A DNA stretch of 64,000 nucleotides. Origin: SZUA-22 sp963751695 (GTDB lineage: Bacteria; Bacteroidota; Ignavibacteria; Ignavibacteriales; Melioribacteraceae). Where the stretch lies: NCBI GenBank assembly GCA_963751695.1, contig CAVVVP010000003.1, forward strand, positions 496,001 to 560,000, given 5' to 3'. The notes beneath the pieces are model-generated. The model did not search any database. It was not told the DNA's origin and saw nothing but the letters and a program-made list of their open reading frames with translations. The position numbers and the translations under genes are program-made. Below, one piece after another: positions 36,539 to 44,955 of the stretch (its first letter is position 1; every line of letters begins with the position of its first letter).

Positions 36539-37377
36539 ATTTTGCTCCCCAATAAAATTGCTATAATTCCAACAACCATACTAGTTTTAAACAACATACT
36601 TGCTAATGAGAGGTTGTAAGCAGATGCCGACCTTCGAAGTTTAAGAATTATAAATACGATTATGCTGTTTACAAAGGTAATGACCAGAATGAAATATATA
36701 ATATTGTAGATATTTACCAGAAATGGAATAGCTGTTGTCAAAATAAAAAGCAGCCCGATTATCGTTATCACATTTATTGTTTTATAAATTCCATGTTTCC
36801 CAGGGAATGTTATAAAACCACTAATTTGATCGCCCTCAATATCTTCAATATCTTTTATTAATTCTCTTATTAAATTTATTAAGAATGCGAAGAGCGCAGG
36901 AAAAATTCCGCAAAGAGAATTACCAGCAATTATACTCCCGAATATAAATGCTAAACCAGTAAGGATTGCTATGGTTATATTTCCAACAAGCGGAATACTT
37001 TTTAATTTTAAAGAGTAAAAATAAAGCAATACCACGGTGAAAGACACAACAAGGAAAGCATAAACGCTCAAAAAGAGAGTAAGAAAGATAGAAACTGCAA
37101 TTAAAATATAATATGTGTGTAAAGCAGTCCTTGGGTCTAGAATACCAGCAGGCAAAACCCTATTGGGGTGATTTATTTTGTCTGACTCAAAATCGAAATA
37201 ATCATTTATAATATTTCCCGAAGCAGCTACCATAGCACCAACAATTCCCCCAAATAGAGCTTTCCAAAAAACTTGATCAATGTCACCACAAATGAAACAG
37301 GCAACCTCTATAGTTATAAAAGTAATTATACAATTTAATGGTCTACTTATTTTTAGCATTGCAAGAAACAAAACCAT
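36535..37377 (-). CDS. UbiA-family prenyltransferase, geranylgeranylglycerol-phosphate transferase-like
   Basis: 280 residues with eight or nine membrane helices. First Asp-rich motif NDYFDFESD (58-66) and the second, DIEDIEGD (176-183), bind Mg-diphosphate. The sequence around NHPNRVLPAG resembles the subgroup annotated in Bacteroidota as geranylgeranylglycerol-phosphate geranylgeranyltransferase; other UbiA roles (quinone, heme or chlorophyll side chains) cannot be excluded. AGGGGA precedes the ATG, which abuts the stop codon of the Omp85 gene. Confidence 0.85.
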   Translation of the reverse strand: MVLFLAMLKISRPLNCIITFITIEVACFICGDIDQVFWKALFGGIVGAMVAASGNIINDYFDFESDKINHPNRVLPAGILDPRTALHTYYILIAVSIFLTLFLSVYAFLVVSFTVVLLYFYSLKLKSIPLVGNITIAILTGLAFIFGSIIAGNSLCGIFPALFAFLINLIRELIKDIEDIEGDQISGFITFPGKHGIYKTINVITIIGLLFILTTAIPFLVNIYNIIYFILVITFVNSIIVFIILKLRRSASAYNLSLASMLFKTSMVVGIIAILLGSKI

Positions 37378-39150
37378 CTAAAATTCCCCTATCAATCCAA
37401 AGTGAATTTTCCCAGTGCTGAACGAATCACCCTCGCCCAGCGCATAACTAACCCCTAGAAGCCCTAGTCCAGTTTCAAAAGTTATTCCTAACCCATATCC
37501 AATTTTTAGATCAGAGACTTCAGGCAAATTTAACGTAGGTAGTTGATCTCTAAGATAATATCCAATATCTGCAAACATAAATGCATAAGAGCGACGACCC
37601 AGCAAATATCGATATTCAATATTTGTCCACATTAATCTATTTCCTTCAAATTGATTTTCACGATAACCACGTAACGTATTTGTTCCCCCCATTCGATACA
37701 TATCACTGATCTCAACATTATCACCTCTAATCTCTCGAAGGTGGATTCCAACAGTAGGGATATTGCGATTGAACAATTTATAGTGAAGAACAAAGTCAAG
37801 TTCAATGCTGTACTGCTTTGGCGAAACATTCATTGTATCTGGCACATACTCCGCAGGCCCGTTAATGTTTTTTGATCGATATTTATAGGAATTTAAAAAG
37901 TATAGTCCAGTAGAGGGAACAAGAATATCATCCCGCGTATCAATTTTCAGATTTACCCCACTGATGAATGACCTTGAATTATAAACAGTAAATCCTCGTG
38001 AATCTGGATTCGTTGGAATAGTGTATTCCTGAGAAAAGATCAATGCTGCTGACATTGACTCAGTTGCAAGAAACTCTATATTTCCATTCAGAAGTCTTTG
38101 AACATAGGATGAATCTTGTTGTCTCTGGAATAAAAGCAGATCAACATTAAGGGGAAGCCCCAAGATCCATGGCTCTAAATATTTTAACTCAAGCTCTTGA
38201 GAAAATCTATCAACTTTATTCCACTTAAAAGAAAAAGCCCGGCCTGTTCCAAATAAATTTCTTAGACTGATATTTGCTAAACCAGTAATATATCCGCTCT
38301 CGTTATCGTCTGAAGAGGGAATGTATCCAATAACACCATCAAAACTGTTAGTTTCTTTCTCAATAACGGTTACTTCTAAAACCCCTTTGTCTTTAGAGTC
38401 AAAATAGTATGATGGAATTTCTACTGGATTAAAAAAATGAAGTCGGTTCAATTTGGCAGGAATATCCTCAATCTTTTCCTGAGAATATGATTCGCCCTTT
38501 TGAAACCTTAGGCTTCGCTTAATTACATTATCTTTGGTCTTTGTGTTTCCAACTATTATAACTGTATCAATCGAACTGATTTGGTTTTTTGCAAGTTTAA
38601 GATAAAGATCGACAAAGTATTCTTCGGTTTCAGAATCATAAAAAAAGTATGTCGATTCAGCATGAATTGAGGCAAAGGGAAAACCGTTGTTCTCAAAGTA
38701 ATCGAGTAACTCCGAGAATGAGAGTTCAAGTTCATCCATAATGAAAGGAGAACTTCTCAGATTTTCCAACTCATCATCAATAATCTCTTGGTCAAGGGAA
38801 TCTATATTAGAAATACATATATCATTAATGTAAGTTTGAGACCCCTCATCTAAAGAAATTGAAAAATTTACATATTGCGAATCTTCTGAAACCTCAGACA
38901 ATATGTTATTAAATTCAAAATTATAATATCCATTTCTTGCAAGTTGTTTTGAAATCTTTTTCTTGATAGTATCTTCAGTTGTGTCATTATACTTCAGAGT
39001 ACTGGTCTCAATCCATGAAAGGTATTTGGATTCTGCGAAGTCTACGTTACCGTCAATCGTAATTCTATTTATAGCTTGACCAAGAGTATTTACAGCACTG
39101 CTTGCTAAAAGAACAGCAAAAAGGATAAATTTAGTGAGTAGGGGAGTCAT
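37378..39150 (-). CDS. Omp85/BamA-TamA family outer membrane protein
   Basis: 590 residues with a signal peptide (about 1-25, ending NTLGQ). The N-terminal half contains POTRA-like repeats (e.g. IDTVIIVGNTKTKDNVIKRS), the C-terminal half a 16-strand-type barrel. The Omp85 L6 signature appears as LRGYRENQF, preceded by MGGTN. It is shorter than BamA (about 800) and closer to the TamA or two-to-three-POTRA subclass, so a role in inserting or secreting particular outer membrane proteins is more likely than general assembly. It overlaps the end of the PfkB gene by 20 bases. Confidence 0.88.
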   Translation of the reverse strand: MTPLLTKFILFAVLLASSAVNTLGQAINRITIDGNVDFAESKYLSWIETSTLKYNDTTEDTIKKKISKQLARNGYYNFEFNNILSEVSEDSQYVNFSISLDEGSQTYINDICISNIDSLDQEIIDDELENLRSSPFIMDELELSFSELLDYFENNGFPFASIHAESTYFFYDSETEEYFVDLYLKLAKNQISSIDTVIIVGNTKTKDNVIKRSLRFQKGESYSQEKIEDIPAKLNRLHFFNPVEIPSYYFDSKDKGVLEVTVIEKETNSFDGVIGYIPSSDDNESGYITGLANISLRNLFGTGRAFSFKWNKVDRFSQELELKYLEPWILGLPLNVDLLLFQRQQDSSYVQRLLNGNIEFLATESMSAALIFSQEYTIPTNPDSRGFTVYNSRSFISGVNLKIDTRDDILVPSTGLYFLNSYKYRSKNINGPAEYVPDTMNVSPKQYSIELDFVLHYKLFNRNIPTVGIHLREIRGDNVEISDMYRMGGTNTLRGYRENQFEGNRLMWTNIEYRYLLGRRSYAFMFADIGYYLRDQLPTLNLPEVSDLKIGYGLGITFETGLGLLGVSYALGEGDSFSTGKIHFGLIGEF

Positions 39151-40099
39151 CTATCAATTTTAGTTTTTTTCCAATGGGATTTATGGAAACATTTTTGATA
39201 AGCTTTTTGATTTCTACGAGCTTGGTATTACAAACCTCCCATTTGCATGCATTTTCTGCTCCAAGAGCGGCACCGATTTTAACAAACTCATCGAATACCA
39301 GTCCCTCCTCAATTCCATAAATTATTCCAGAAATAAAAGCATCACCGCTTCCAGTTGGATCGATTTCATTTACTTGTGGTTGTTCAATTTTATAGACGAA
39401 ATCAAATTTTGATGAATAAAAATCATTTGGTCCATCAGTTAAAAAACAGAGTTTAACTCCTTTCTCATAAAGTTTGCTCAGAAAATTGATCTTCTTCTGC
39501 TCTGTAGAAAGATTCAATGAAAATGAGCTTTCAAGTTCTTGTAAATTATTATGAACTATCGTTGGAGAGGCTTCAATAGAAGACGGCAAATGTTTTCCGT
39601 AAGTATCAAGTACTGAAAGTTTATCAAGTTTGTTCGCCAACCCAATCCCAAAACTATATATATCATCTGTTTCTGGGGAGGGAGAACTGCCCGAAAAGAC
39701 TACGATTGAACAATTTTGCATCATCTTCTTTAATTTTTCTTTGAACGCACTTGCCTCACTTCTCGCAATAATTGAATTTGGTTCAAAAAGAGTTGTGAGT
39801 CTTTTCCGTTTTGTCTCAACGGCCAAAGTTGCTGATCGCGTCTCAGCTTTTGTAGGAACAGCGAAATAATTTATTCCTTCATCAGATAGAAGTTTGCGAA
39901 AGATCTTTCCATTATTCCCACCAAGGAATGTCAGGGCAATATTATCAACCCCCAAAGCGTTTAGCTGGCGACTGACGTTTATTCCTTTACCTCCTGCGTG
40001 GTATAATTTCTTAGAACCCCTATTTGATTTCCCTAAGCTCAGAGATTCATAGCAGAGTCTGCTTTCTATTAGTGGATTTAATGTTACAGTTAAGATCAT
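39131..40099 (-). CDS. PfkB-family hexose kinase, 1-phosphofructokinase type
   Basis: 322 residues from the ATG at 40099, chosen because 1-phosphofructokinase-type enzymes begin MILTVTLNP; a longer frame would add 16 unlikely residues and overlap the upstream gene. Family motifs: GGKGINVSRQL (36-46), a middle VVFSGSSP, FLTDGP, and the C-terminal catalytic DPTGSGDAFISG with its Asp base. It phosphorylates a sugar phosphate such as fructose 1-phosphate or tagatose 6-phosphate; no PTS genes are nearby, so the substrate is open. Confidence 0.88.
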   Translation of the reverse strand: MILTVTLNPLIESRLCYESLSLGKSNRGSKKLYHAGGKGINVSRQLNALGVDNIALTFLGGNNGKIFRKLLSDEGINYFAVPTKAETRSATLAVETKRKRLTTLFEPNSIIARSEASAFKEKLKKMMQNCSIVVFSGSSPSPETDDIYSFGIGLANKLDKLSVLDTYGKHLPSSIEASPTIVHNNLQELESSFSLNLSTEQKKINFLSKLYEKGVKLCFLTDGPNDFYSSKFDFVYKIEQPQVNEIDPTGSGDAFISGIIYGIEEGLVFDEFVKIGAALGAENACKWEVCNTKLVEIKKLIKNVSINPIGKKLKLIDDSPTH

Positions 40100-40125
40100 C
40101 GATGTTGAGAAAAATAAAAAATGAA

Positions 40126-41388
40126 TTATTGTCTGTATCTGTACCAATCACCGTAGTTAAAGTTCGCCAGCTTATAATCGCCAAATCCTGTTTCATCAAT
40201 GAAAACAAAACGCTGATTTATATTATAATAATACCAGATCTCATATGGTTTGCTATCGTACTCAAATGGATGTCTGTCAACATTATTTGGCGGTCCAAGC
40301 ACAATGTAGATCATTCCCATGTCAGTTCTCCACCCAGCATAATAATGTTCGAAATGTTTATTTGCATAGGCAACTCTGCGGTAGTATTCGTTCAACACTT
40401 CATTATAAATCGTTTCTGGATTAGGATCTTTTGATTTCCAAAATTCTTTAAACTTTTCTAAACGCTTTTCCGAATTTTCAGCATCAAGAATCTCATCTCT
40501 AGTATCACTCTCTGCTATGTGAACCATTTGGTCAATAGCGTCTTCAAGATTTGTAATTGTTGCAGGGAAACCATAAATCCTGGATAGAAAACTTTTTGCA
40601 CTTCCGCTTATTGGATCGCCATCCTCATCCACTGCTTTTACAATAAGATTATATTTTCCTAATGAATAATTTGAATCATCAAGGCCATACTTAATAAAAT
40701 TAATACCTTGCGAAACCTCTTGAGATACAGATTTAGAGAAGACAATTTCCTCTTCAGTGTTTTCAATTTCATAATTCAGTTTAAGTGTTTGATCGTTATC
40801 AGAATAAAGTTCATAGAAAAAATAAATGACAGAATCTTGAGTTGTATATGATCTAGCGATGTTTGGGATAATCTGACTATCAATTTCGGATTTTATAAAC
40901 ATTATATCACTAAATTGAATCGGCTTATCAAATTCTTGAAGGTTTAAAATTGCTTCTACAGTATAGTCTTTCTTAGAGTCTTTATCAAAAACATTGCATT
41001 GAAGAAGATATGTTTCAGGTTCAAGATCAAAAGACCTGTAATCGAACTTAAAGTTTTTTTCAGAAGATGCCGCGTCAAAGTCAGAAGCAGTAATTTTGGA
41101 ATTCCAGACTTTTTCCAGGAGAAGATCGTCTTTGTCCTCATCATAAAATGACAGAGTAACCGAATATCTGGCGACAAGCTCACCCCGTCTTTTCACAAAC
41201 TGTAGGTTTTTGTATGGAATTTGAATAAACACATCCAATCTGGATTTGTTCGGTGTCTCAGATTTATAGCTCCCCGCATCAAGATAAAACCCTGGATAGT
41301 CGCCGATGGAAACAATTCCATGTGAATATTCAACCTGCCCGATAAGGATGGTTGAAAATAAAAGCGATATGATTACTACGTACTTCAT
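40126..41388 (-). CDS. GWxTD-domain secreted protein
   Basis: 420 residues with a signal peptide (about 1-17, ending LIGQ). N-terminal beta-sandwich-like region; the C-terminal GWxTD domain carries YAGWRTDMGMIYIVLGPP, then YEIWYYY and a terminal YGDWYRYR. GWxTD proteins are restricted to Bacteroidota, Ignavibacteriota and relatives; their role is not known. It starts 4 bases after rimO on the same strand. Confidence 0.88.
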   Translation of the reverse strand: MKYVVIISLLFSTILIGQVEYSHGIVSIGDYPGFYLDAGSYKSETPNKSRLDVFIQIPYKNLQFVKRRGELVARYSVTLSFYDEDKDDLLLEKVWNSKITASDFDAASSEKNFKFDYRSFDLEPETYLLQCNVFDKDSKKDYTVEAILNLQEFDKPIQFSDIMFIKSEIDSQIIPNIARSYTTQDSVIYFFYELYSDNDQTLKLNYEIENTEEEIVFSKSVSQEVSQGINFIKYGLDDSNYSLGKYNLIVKAVDEDGDPISGSAKSFLSRIYGFPATITNLEDAIDQMVHIAESDTRDEILDAENSEKRLEKFKEFWKSKDPNPETIYNEVLNEYYRRVAYANKHFEHYYAGWRTDMGMIYIVLGPPNNVDRHPFEYDSKPYEIWYYYNINQRFVFIDETGFGDYKLANFNYGDWYRYRQ

Positions 41389-41392
41389 CTGC

Positions 41393-42685
41393 TTATTGTA
41401 TTATTAATTTAGCAAATAAATCATACTCTCCGCAATCTATTATTTCGGTATCATAAATTTTACCGATCTCTAGTTTGTTATTCTTACTTTCTATAAAAAC
41501 CTCGCCATCAACCTCTGGGGCATCTTTTTCAGAACGGCCAATGTAATACTCATCATCTAAAGAGTCTATGATGACTTTAATGTTTTTTCCAACCATTGCT
41601 TCATTCTTTTTTAAAGAGATATTCTGCTGAATTTCCATTAATTTAGCCCGTCGTCTTTCTTTTTCCTCCTCTAAAACTGGATCACTCAGTTCGTAGCCTG
41701 TAGTGTTTTCTTCTTGTGAATATTTAAATGCACCAACTCGATCAAATTCTATTTCTTCTAAAAACTGACAGAGTTCGTCAAAATCCTGTTCTGTTTCATT
41801 TGGATATCCTAAAATAAAAGTTGTTCTCAGTGTAAGATTTGGGATTCTTGCTTCTAGAGTCTGCAGTAATTCCTTAGTTCTTCTTGAAGAAATACCTCTC
41901 CTCATAGATTTTAAAACATTGTCTGAGATGTGTTGAAGAGGCATATCTATATAATTCAATATTTTGGGATTATTGGCAATCTCGTCAATAAGATCTTCTG
42001 GAAAGTGGGATGGATAAGTATAAAGTATTCTAATCCACTGAATGCCTCCGATCTTGCTTAATTTGTTTAGTAGCTCGGCGAGATTTCTCTTATCGTATAG
42101 ATCAATTCCATAGTCGCAAGTATCTTGAGCAATGATAATAAGTTCTTTCACCCCTTTTCTTGCCAAGGCATTTGTCTCTTCTAACAATTCTTCCATTGGT
42201 TTTGATTTATGTATTCCACGCATAATGGGAATGGCACAAAATGAGCAGGGATTATCACAACCTTCGGAAATTTTAAGATAGGCATAATGTTTCGGAGAAG
42301 TAAGTTCGCGTTCTCCTAGAAGTTCTGTTTTTAAATCGCCACCAAGTTCTTCAATAATGCCTCTATAGTCTTCTGTGCCGAAATACTTATCAACTTCTGG
42401 AATGTCGTTTTTAAGTTCAAATTCATATCTCTGTGATAAGCAGCCCGCAACGATAACTTTTTTCACTTTGTGGGTCTTTTTAAGCTCTGCTGCTTCAAGT
42501 ATGGCATTTATCGATTCTTCCTTTGCATCGTTAATAAATCCGCATGTGTTGATTATTATTGAATCAGCATTGTTCGGATCATCAACTAGCTCGAAGTCAT
42601 TAATTTTAAGCTGGGCCATCAATCGCTCTGAATCAACAGTGTTTTTTGCACAACCCATTGTTATTACACTTACTTTTTCTTTCAT
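41393..42685 (-). CDS. rimO: Ribosomal protein S12 methylthiotransferase
   Basis: 430 residues, the RimO length. It methylthiolates the conserved Asp of ribosomal protein S12 using two 4Fe-4S clusters. N-terminal UPF0004 domain with Cys12 (MGCAKN), Cys48 (NTCGF) and Cys82 (AGCLSQ); radical SAM cluster Cys143-x3-Cys147-x2-Cys150 (EGCDNPCSFC); PIMRG; C-terminal TRAM domain. MGCAKNTVDSE and FCAIPIMRG favour RimO over MiaB. It is the first gene of the 11-gene run on -. Confidence 0.95.
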   Translation of the reverse strand: MKEKVSVITMGCAKNTVDSERLMAQLKINDFELVDDPNNADSIIINTCGFINDAKEESINAILEAAELKKTHKVKKVIVAGCLSQRYEFELKNDIPEVDKYFGTEDYRGIIEELGGDLKTELLGERELTSPKHYAYLKISEGCDNPCSFCAIPIMRGIHKSKPMEELLEETNALARKGVKELIIIAQDTCDYGIDLYDKRNLAELLNKLSKIGGIQWIRILYTYPSHFPEDLIDEIANNPKILNYIDMPLQHISDNVLKSMRRGISSRRTKELLQTLEARIPNLTLRTTFILGYPNETEQDFDELCQFLEEIEFDRVGAFKYSQEENTTGYELSDPVLEEEKERRRAKLMEIQQNISLKKNEAMVGKNIKVIIDSLDDEYYIGRSEKDAPEVDGEVFIESKNNKLEIGKIYDTEIIDCGEYDLFAKLIIQ

Positions 42686-42708
42686 GTTTAAACTTTCTTT
42701 TTGAATTA

Positions 42709-42716
42709 CAAAGATA
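42709..42716 (-). promoter_or_regulatory. Bacteroidetes-type -7 element for the rimO run
   Basis: TATCTTTG on - fits TAnnTTTG; the transcript start would be about 20 bases before rimO. No convincing TTTG -33 partner is visible. Confidence 0.4.
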
Positions 42717-42732
42717 CTGAATTATAGGTAAT

Positions 42733-42740
42733 TAACTTTG
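42733..42740 (+). promoter_or_regulatory. Possible -7 element for the arginase gene
   Basis: TAACTTTG fits TAnnTTTG in the 146-base divergent gap and would give an 85-base leader for arginase. No -33 element at the usual distance; it may be chance. Confidence 0.3.
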
Positions 42741-42831
42741 TAAGCTAAAGTTCGAGATAGCAAAAACTCCACAAAAGTAGTTCAGATTTTTTAACTTAAC
42801 CCAATGATTATAATTTAAATGGTTTTGTAGA

Positions 42832-43764
42832 ATGAAACATTCAGAAAAATCTCAAAGCAAGTATGTTGACGTAATTGGTTTTCCAATGGACCTTGGGGCT
42901 GATAGGAGGGGTGTTGATATGGGCCCTTCAGCACTTAGAATTGCTGGAATTGAGGAAAAATTGAAAACACTTGGATATAATGTTACAGACCTGGGTGATA
43001 TTGTTATTAGAAACCAAGAACGACAAAAAGTAAAATTCACGAAATTAAAGTATTTAACAGAGATTGTTAAAACTTCTGAGGTCTTGGCAAAAAAGGTAGA
43101 GCGATCTCTTGATTCTGGACATTTTCCACTCTGCCTTGGAGGGGACCATTCAATGGGAATTGGTACGATTGCCGGAATAGCGTCTCACTGCAAAAAAGAG
43201 AAAAAACGTCTTGGAGTAATTTGGATAGATGCGCATTCTGATATGAATACAGATGAAACCACTCCTTCAGGAAATATTCACGGAATGCCTGTTGCAGCTT
43301 CGCTTGGTGTTGGAAATAATGAATTAACAAGCATTGGGGGAATATCCCCAAAGCTTAAGGCAGAAAATTTTCACCTTATAGGAATTCGGAGCATAGACAC
43401 GCTTGAGCGTGGATTGATAAAAGAACTCTGCCTACCAGTTTATACCATGACAGATATTGATAGAAAAGGAGTAAATTTTCTAATTAGCAAAATATTAAAA
43501 GAACTTAAGCAGAATGTTGACCATATTCATATCAGCTTTGATCTCGACTCAGTTGATCCAAGTATTGCACCAGGCGTTGGAACTCCTGTTCCAGGCGGAT
43601 TGAGTTATCGTGAAACACATTTAATAATGGAGACCGTTGCTGAATGTGGCTGCATGTCATCGCTTGAGGTTGCCGAGGTCAATCCAATCTTGGATGACAA
43701 GAATAAGAGCGCAGAATTTGCGGCGGAACTTGTTGCTTCCAGCATGGGCTTAAGGATTCTCTAA
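42832..43764 (+). CDS. rocF: Arginase
   Basis: 310 residues; hydrolyses arginine to ornithine and urea. The binuclear manganese site is complete: His106 (GGDHS), Asp133, His135, Asp137 (IDAHSDMN) and Asp237, Asp239 (SFDLDSVDP). N-terminal GADRRGVDMGPSALR is typical of arginase rather than agmatinase, as is GNIHGMP at 147-153 (G147-P153). No ornithine-using gene or transporter is adjacent; the PspC gene follows 4 bases later and may be cotranscribed without functional link. Confidence 0.93.
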   Translation: MKHSEKSQSKYVDVIGFPMDLGADRRGVDMGPSALRIAGIEEKLKTLGYNVTDLGDIVIRNQERQKVKFTKLKYLTEIVKTSEVLAKKVERSLDSGHFPLCLGGDHSMGIGTIAGIASHCKKEKKRLGVIWIDAHSDMNTDETTPSGNIHGMPVAASLGVGNNELTSIGGISPKLKAENFHLIGIRSIDTLERGLIKELCLPVYTMTDIDRKGVNFLISKILKELKQNVDHIHISFDLDSVDPSIAPGVGTPVPGGLSYRETHLIMETVAECGCMSSLEVAEVNPILDDKNKSAEFAAELVASSMGLRIL

Positions 43765-43768
43765 CTAA

Positions 43769-44455
43769 ATGGAAAACCTATTTTACGAAAAACCTAAACC
43801 GGAAAATCGGTACGACCTTTTTAAGGACGACATACCTTATCAAAAAAAGAAATTAAGAAGATCCACAAATGACAAAATATTTTTCGGTGTTTGCGGAGGA
43901 ATAGCTGAACGCATCGGCATTGCATCTGTTTTGGTAAGACTTGTTTTTACTGCAGGTATTTTGCTTGGTGGTTTTGGGGTGATTCTATATGCATGTCTAA
44001 CATTGGTAATACCTAAAAACAAGCATGAAGTAGAATTAGAAAACAAAAACTTAGTGTCTGTAAAAAATAAGAAATCATTGTTTGGCATTATTCTTCTGTT
44101 TATTGGAACTTATTATTCAATAATGCCCACGAATTATTTCCCATTTCTGTTGTTCATTGAAATCCCAACACAACCTATTTTGGCACTTCTATTTCTTGGG
44201 TTTGGTTTCTGGGCTTATAAAAACAATAAGAATACTTCTGGAGAACAGATAGAGGTTAAATATGTTCGACCAAGAAGAGGAAGACTTTTTCTTGGTGTCT
44301 GCATTGGCATTTCTGAATATCTTGGGACTTATTCGATCTTGATTAGGTTGGTCTTAATAGTTTTTTCATTTATGACGCTTGGACTTGGTATAGTTCTATA
44401 TCTATTAATTGCAATGTTGTCAGAAACAGAGCTTGGGGGGGAAGTTGAAAAATAG
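43769..44455 (+). CDS. Membrane protein with two PspC domains
   Basis: 228 residues. First PspC domain about 28-90 (KLRRSTNDKIFFGVCGGIAE, ending VIPKN), a middle pair of membrane helices (about 107-150), and a second PspC domain about 165-220 (RPRRGRLFLGVCIGISEYLG). PspC-like proteins are inner-membrane sensors or effectors of envelope stress. No other psp gene (pspA/B) is visible. It overlaps the following membrane gene by about 11 bases. Confidence 0.88.
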   Translation: MENLFYEKPKPENRYDLFKDDIPYQKKKLRRSTNDKIFFGVCGGIAERIGIASVLVRLVFTAGILLGGFGVILYACLTLVIPKNKHEVELENKNLVSVKNKKSLFGIILLFIGTYYSIMPTNYFPFLLFIEIPTQPILALLFLGFGFWAYKNNKNTSGEQIEVKYVRPRRGRLFLGVCIGISEYLGTYSILIRLVLIVFSFMTLGLGIVLYLLIAMLSETELGGEVEK

Positions 44456-44954
44456 AATTTCCCCAATTGGTCTAACTTCTTTTAGTCTTGGAGCACTTCT
44501 TATACTTCAGCTAATTGGAGAGATTGACATTTCTCTAGAAAAGATTTACAGCAACATGTTAATGTTTTTGGGAATTGTGTCAGTTTTTGTTTCCATGAAT
44601 AGAAGAAACAAAGGGGGTTTATTCACAGGAGTGTTGGCATTTATGGTTGGAACAACAATGTTCGTTTTTAACCATTATGATATTATGACAACGAATAAGA
44701 TAATCTTACCAGTGTTATTATTCATTGTTTCAATTCCATTTCTGTTTCTATTCATAGACGACGGCAGCCAAAAGATATTTTTACACATTTCTTTGTTTTT
44801 ACTCATAAGTGGAATCGGTTCGCTTATTTTTTATGGTGAGGTTGAGTGGATACGATTTTCAGCATCAATAAGTAGAACAGTTTTTAATTTGTGGCCTTAC
44901 ATTTTTATCATCGTGGGGATTGGCGTGCTTACGGACAGAAGAAGTAATTATTAA
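44445..44954 (+). CDS. LiaI/LiaF-like four-helix membrane protein
   Basis: The start is uncertain: TTG at 44445 (MKNRISPIGLTSFSLGALLIL) follows a run of seven Gs and overlaps the PspC gene slightly; an ATG at 44409 would overlap by 47 bases. The 169 residues are almost all membrane helices arranged in two hairpins, like the LiaI-LiaF-TM/DUF5668 domain often found beside PspC. The pairing suggests a joint envelope-stress role. Confidence 0.7.
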   Translation: MKNRISPIGLTSFSLGALLILQLIGEIDISLEKIYSNMLMFLGIVSVFVSMNRRNKGGLFTGVLAFMVGTTMFVFNHYDIMTTNKIILPVLLFIVSIPFLFLFIDDGSQKIFLHISLFLLISGIGSLIFYGEVEWIRFSASISRTVFNLWPYIFIIVGIGVLTDRRSNY

Positions 44955-44955
44955 T

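Noticed and set aside
40024..40434. 136-codon open frame on + across the PfkB/GWxTD junction
   Set aside because: Antisense to two well-supported genes; composition is shadow-like.
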